Assembly (NCBI GenBank): GCA_023974075.1
Contig: JAMFTG010000183.1
Span: 41,001 to 105,000 of the forward strand
Reading direction: 5' to 3'
DNA: 64,000 nucleotides
Source of the DNA: Chaenocephalus aceratus
Taxonomy: Eukaryota; Chordata; Actinopteri; Perciformes; Channichthyidae
Part shown: piece after piece, positions 63,365 through 64,000 of the stretch
Layout: the number at the start of each line of letters is the position of its first letter
Position numbering within the stretch: position 1 is the first letter of the stretch
Notes under the pieces: model-generated
What the model was told of the DNA's origin: nothing
Databases searched by the model: none
Seen by the model: only the letters and a program-made list of their open reading frames with translations
Program-made: the position numbers and the translations under genes

Positions 63365-64000
63365 CACAGAGGGGACACATGTTGACGTAGAAGAGACATG
63401 AAGAAGAGGGGACACATGTTGATGTAGAAGAGACATGGAGAAGAGGGGACACATGTTGATGAAGAAGAGGGGACACATGTTGATGTAGAAGAGACATGAA
63501 GAAGAGGGGACACATGTTGATGTAGAAGAGACATGGAGAAGAGGGGACACATGTTGATGTAGAGGAGACATGAAGAAGAGGGGACACATGTTGATGTAGA
63601 AGAGACATGAAGAAGAGGGGACACATGTTGATGTAGAAGAGACATGAAGAAGAGGGGACACGTGTTGATGTAGAAGAGACATGAAGAAGAGGGGACACAT
63701 GTTGATGTAGAAGAGACATGAAGAAGAGGGGACACATGTTGATGAAGAAGAGGGGACACATGTTGATGTAGAAGAGACATGGAGAAGAGGGGACACATGT
63801 TGATGTAGAGGAGACATGAAGAAGAGGGGACACATGTTGATGTAGAAGAGACATGAAGAAGAGGGGACACATGTTGATGTAGAAGAGACATGGAGAAGAG
63901 GGGACACATGTTGATGTAGAGGAGACATGAAGAAGAGGGGACACATGTTGATGTAGAAGAGACATGAAGAAGAGGGACACATGTTTATGTAGAAGAGACA
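63365..64000. repeat. 37-bp minisatellite, continuing off the window
   Basis: Period 37 bp (starts at 63601 and 63638, for example) of 'gaggggacacatgttgatgt' 'agaagagacatgaagaa', with shortened units near 63458 and 63741 lacking the 'gtagaagagacat' part. About 17 units here. Apparent minus-strand proteins of 200-220 codons are artefacts. Confidence 0.96.

Noticed and set aside
63304..63982. Three overlapping minus-strand frames of 201-221 codons
   Set aside because: Translations of the 37-bp minisatellite; all three frames repeat the same peptide shifted.

Overview
This window looks like a nuclear locus of a ray-finned (teleost) fish. The evidence is an intronless TRIM gene of the fish-expanded type, a conserved ercc4 (XPF) - mrtfb (MKL2) gene pair as in human 16p13, GT-AG introns, long dinucleotide microsatellites, and many teleost-style DNA transposons, tRNA-derived SINEs and L2-like LINE fragments. 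I cannot name the species.

Layout. Bases 1-600 are microsatellite and repeat debris. A single-exon TRIM E3 ligase gene (933-2589, +) carries one frame-breaking base. Bases 3.4-8.0 kb are repetitive and dominated by a 58-bp satellite, which is split by a DNA transposon. ercc4 (8306-17509, +; 10 coding exons, about 887 codons after allowing for indels) encodes the XPF subunit of the XPF-ERCC1 structure-specific endonuclease; exons 1-9 are clean and the last exon has eight indels. mrtfb (about 18400-61500, +) follows, with two 5' UTR exons, a main coding start at 33619, an alternative first coding exon at 40176, 14 main-isoform coding exons (about 991 codons after indel allowance) and a 4.1-kb 3' UTR. 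A short minus-strand exon at 62736-62844 is the last exon of a LITAF-domain gene that converges on mrtfb; it is easy to miss because it has only 36 codons. The window ends inside a 37-bp minisatellite in that gene's intron.

Functionally, the genes are independent housekeeping or signalling loci: antiviral-type ubiquitin ligase, DNA repair nuclease, actin-regulated SRF coactivator, and a membrane zinc-binding endosomal protein. They form no operon-like system. Most of the sequence is intron and transposon. The most unusual structures are a 2.8-kb tetranucleotide (AGCC/AGCG) array inside an mrtfb intron, which yields meaningless stop-free reading frames on both strands; several nested transposons with readable target-site duplications; two minisatellites that grew from inside non-autonomous transposons; a perfect 25-bp palindrome upstream of ercc4; and a cluster of single-base indels in otherwise conserved exons of three genes, most simply explained by consensus errors in the assembly. 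I did not find a convincing new biological system here.
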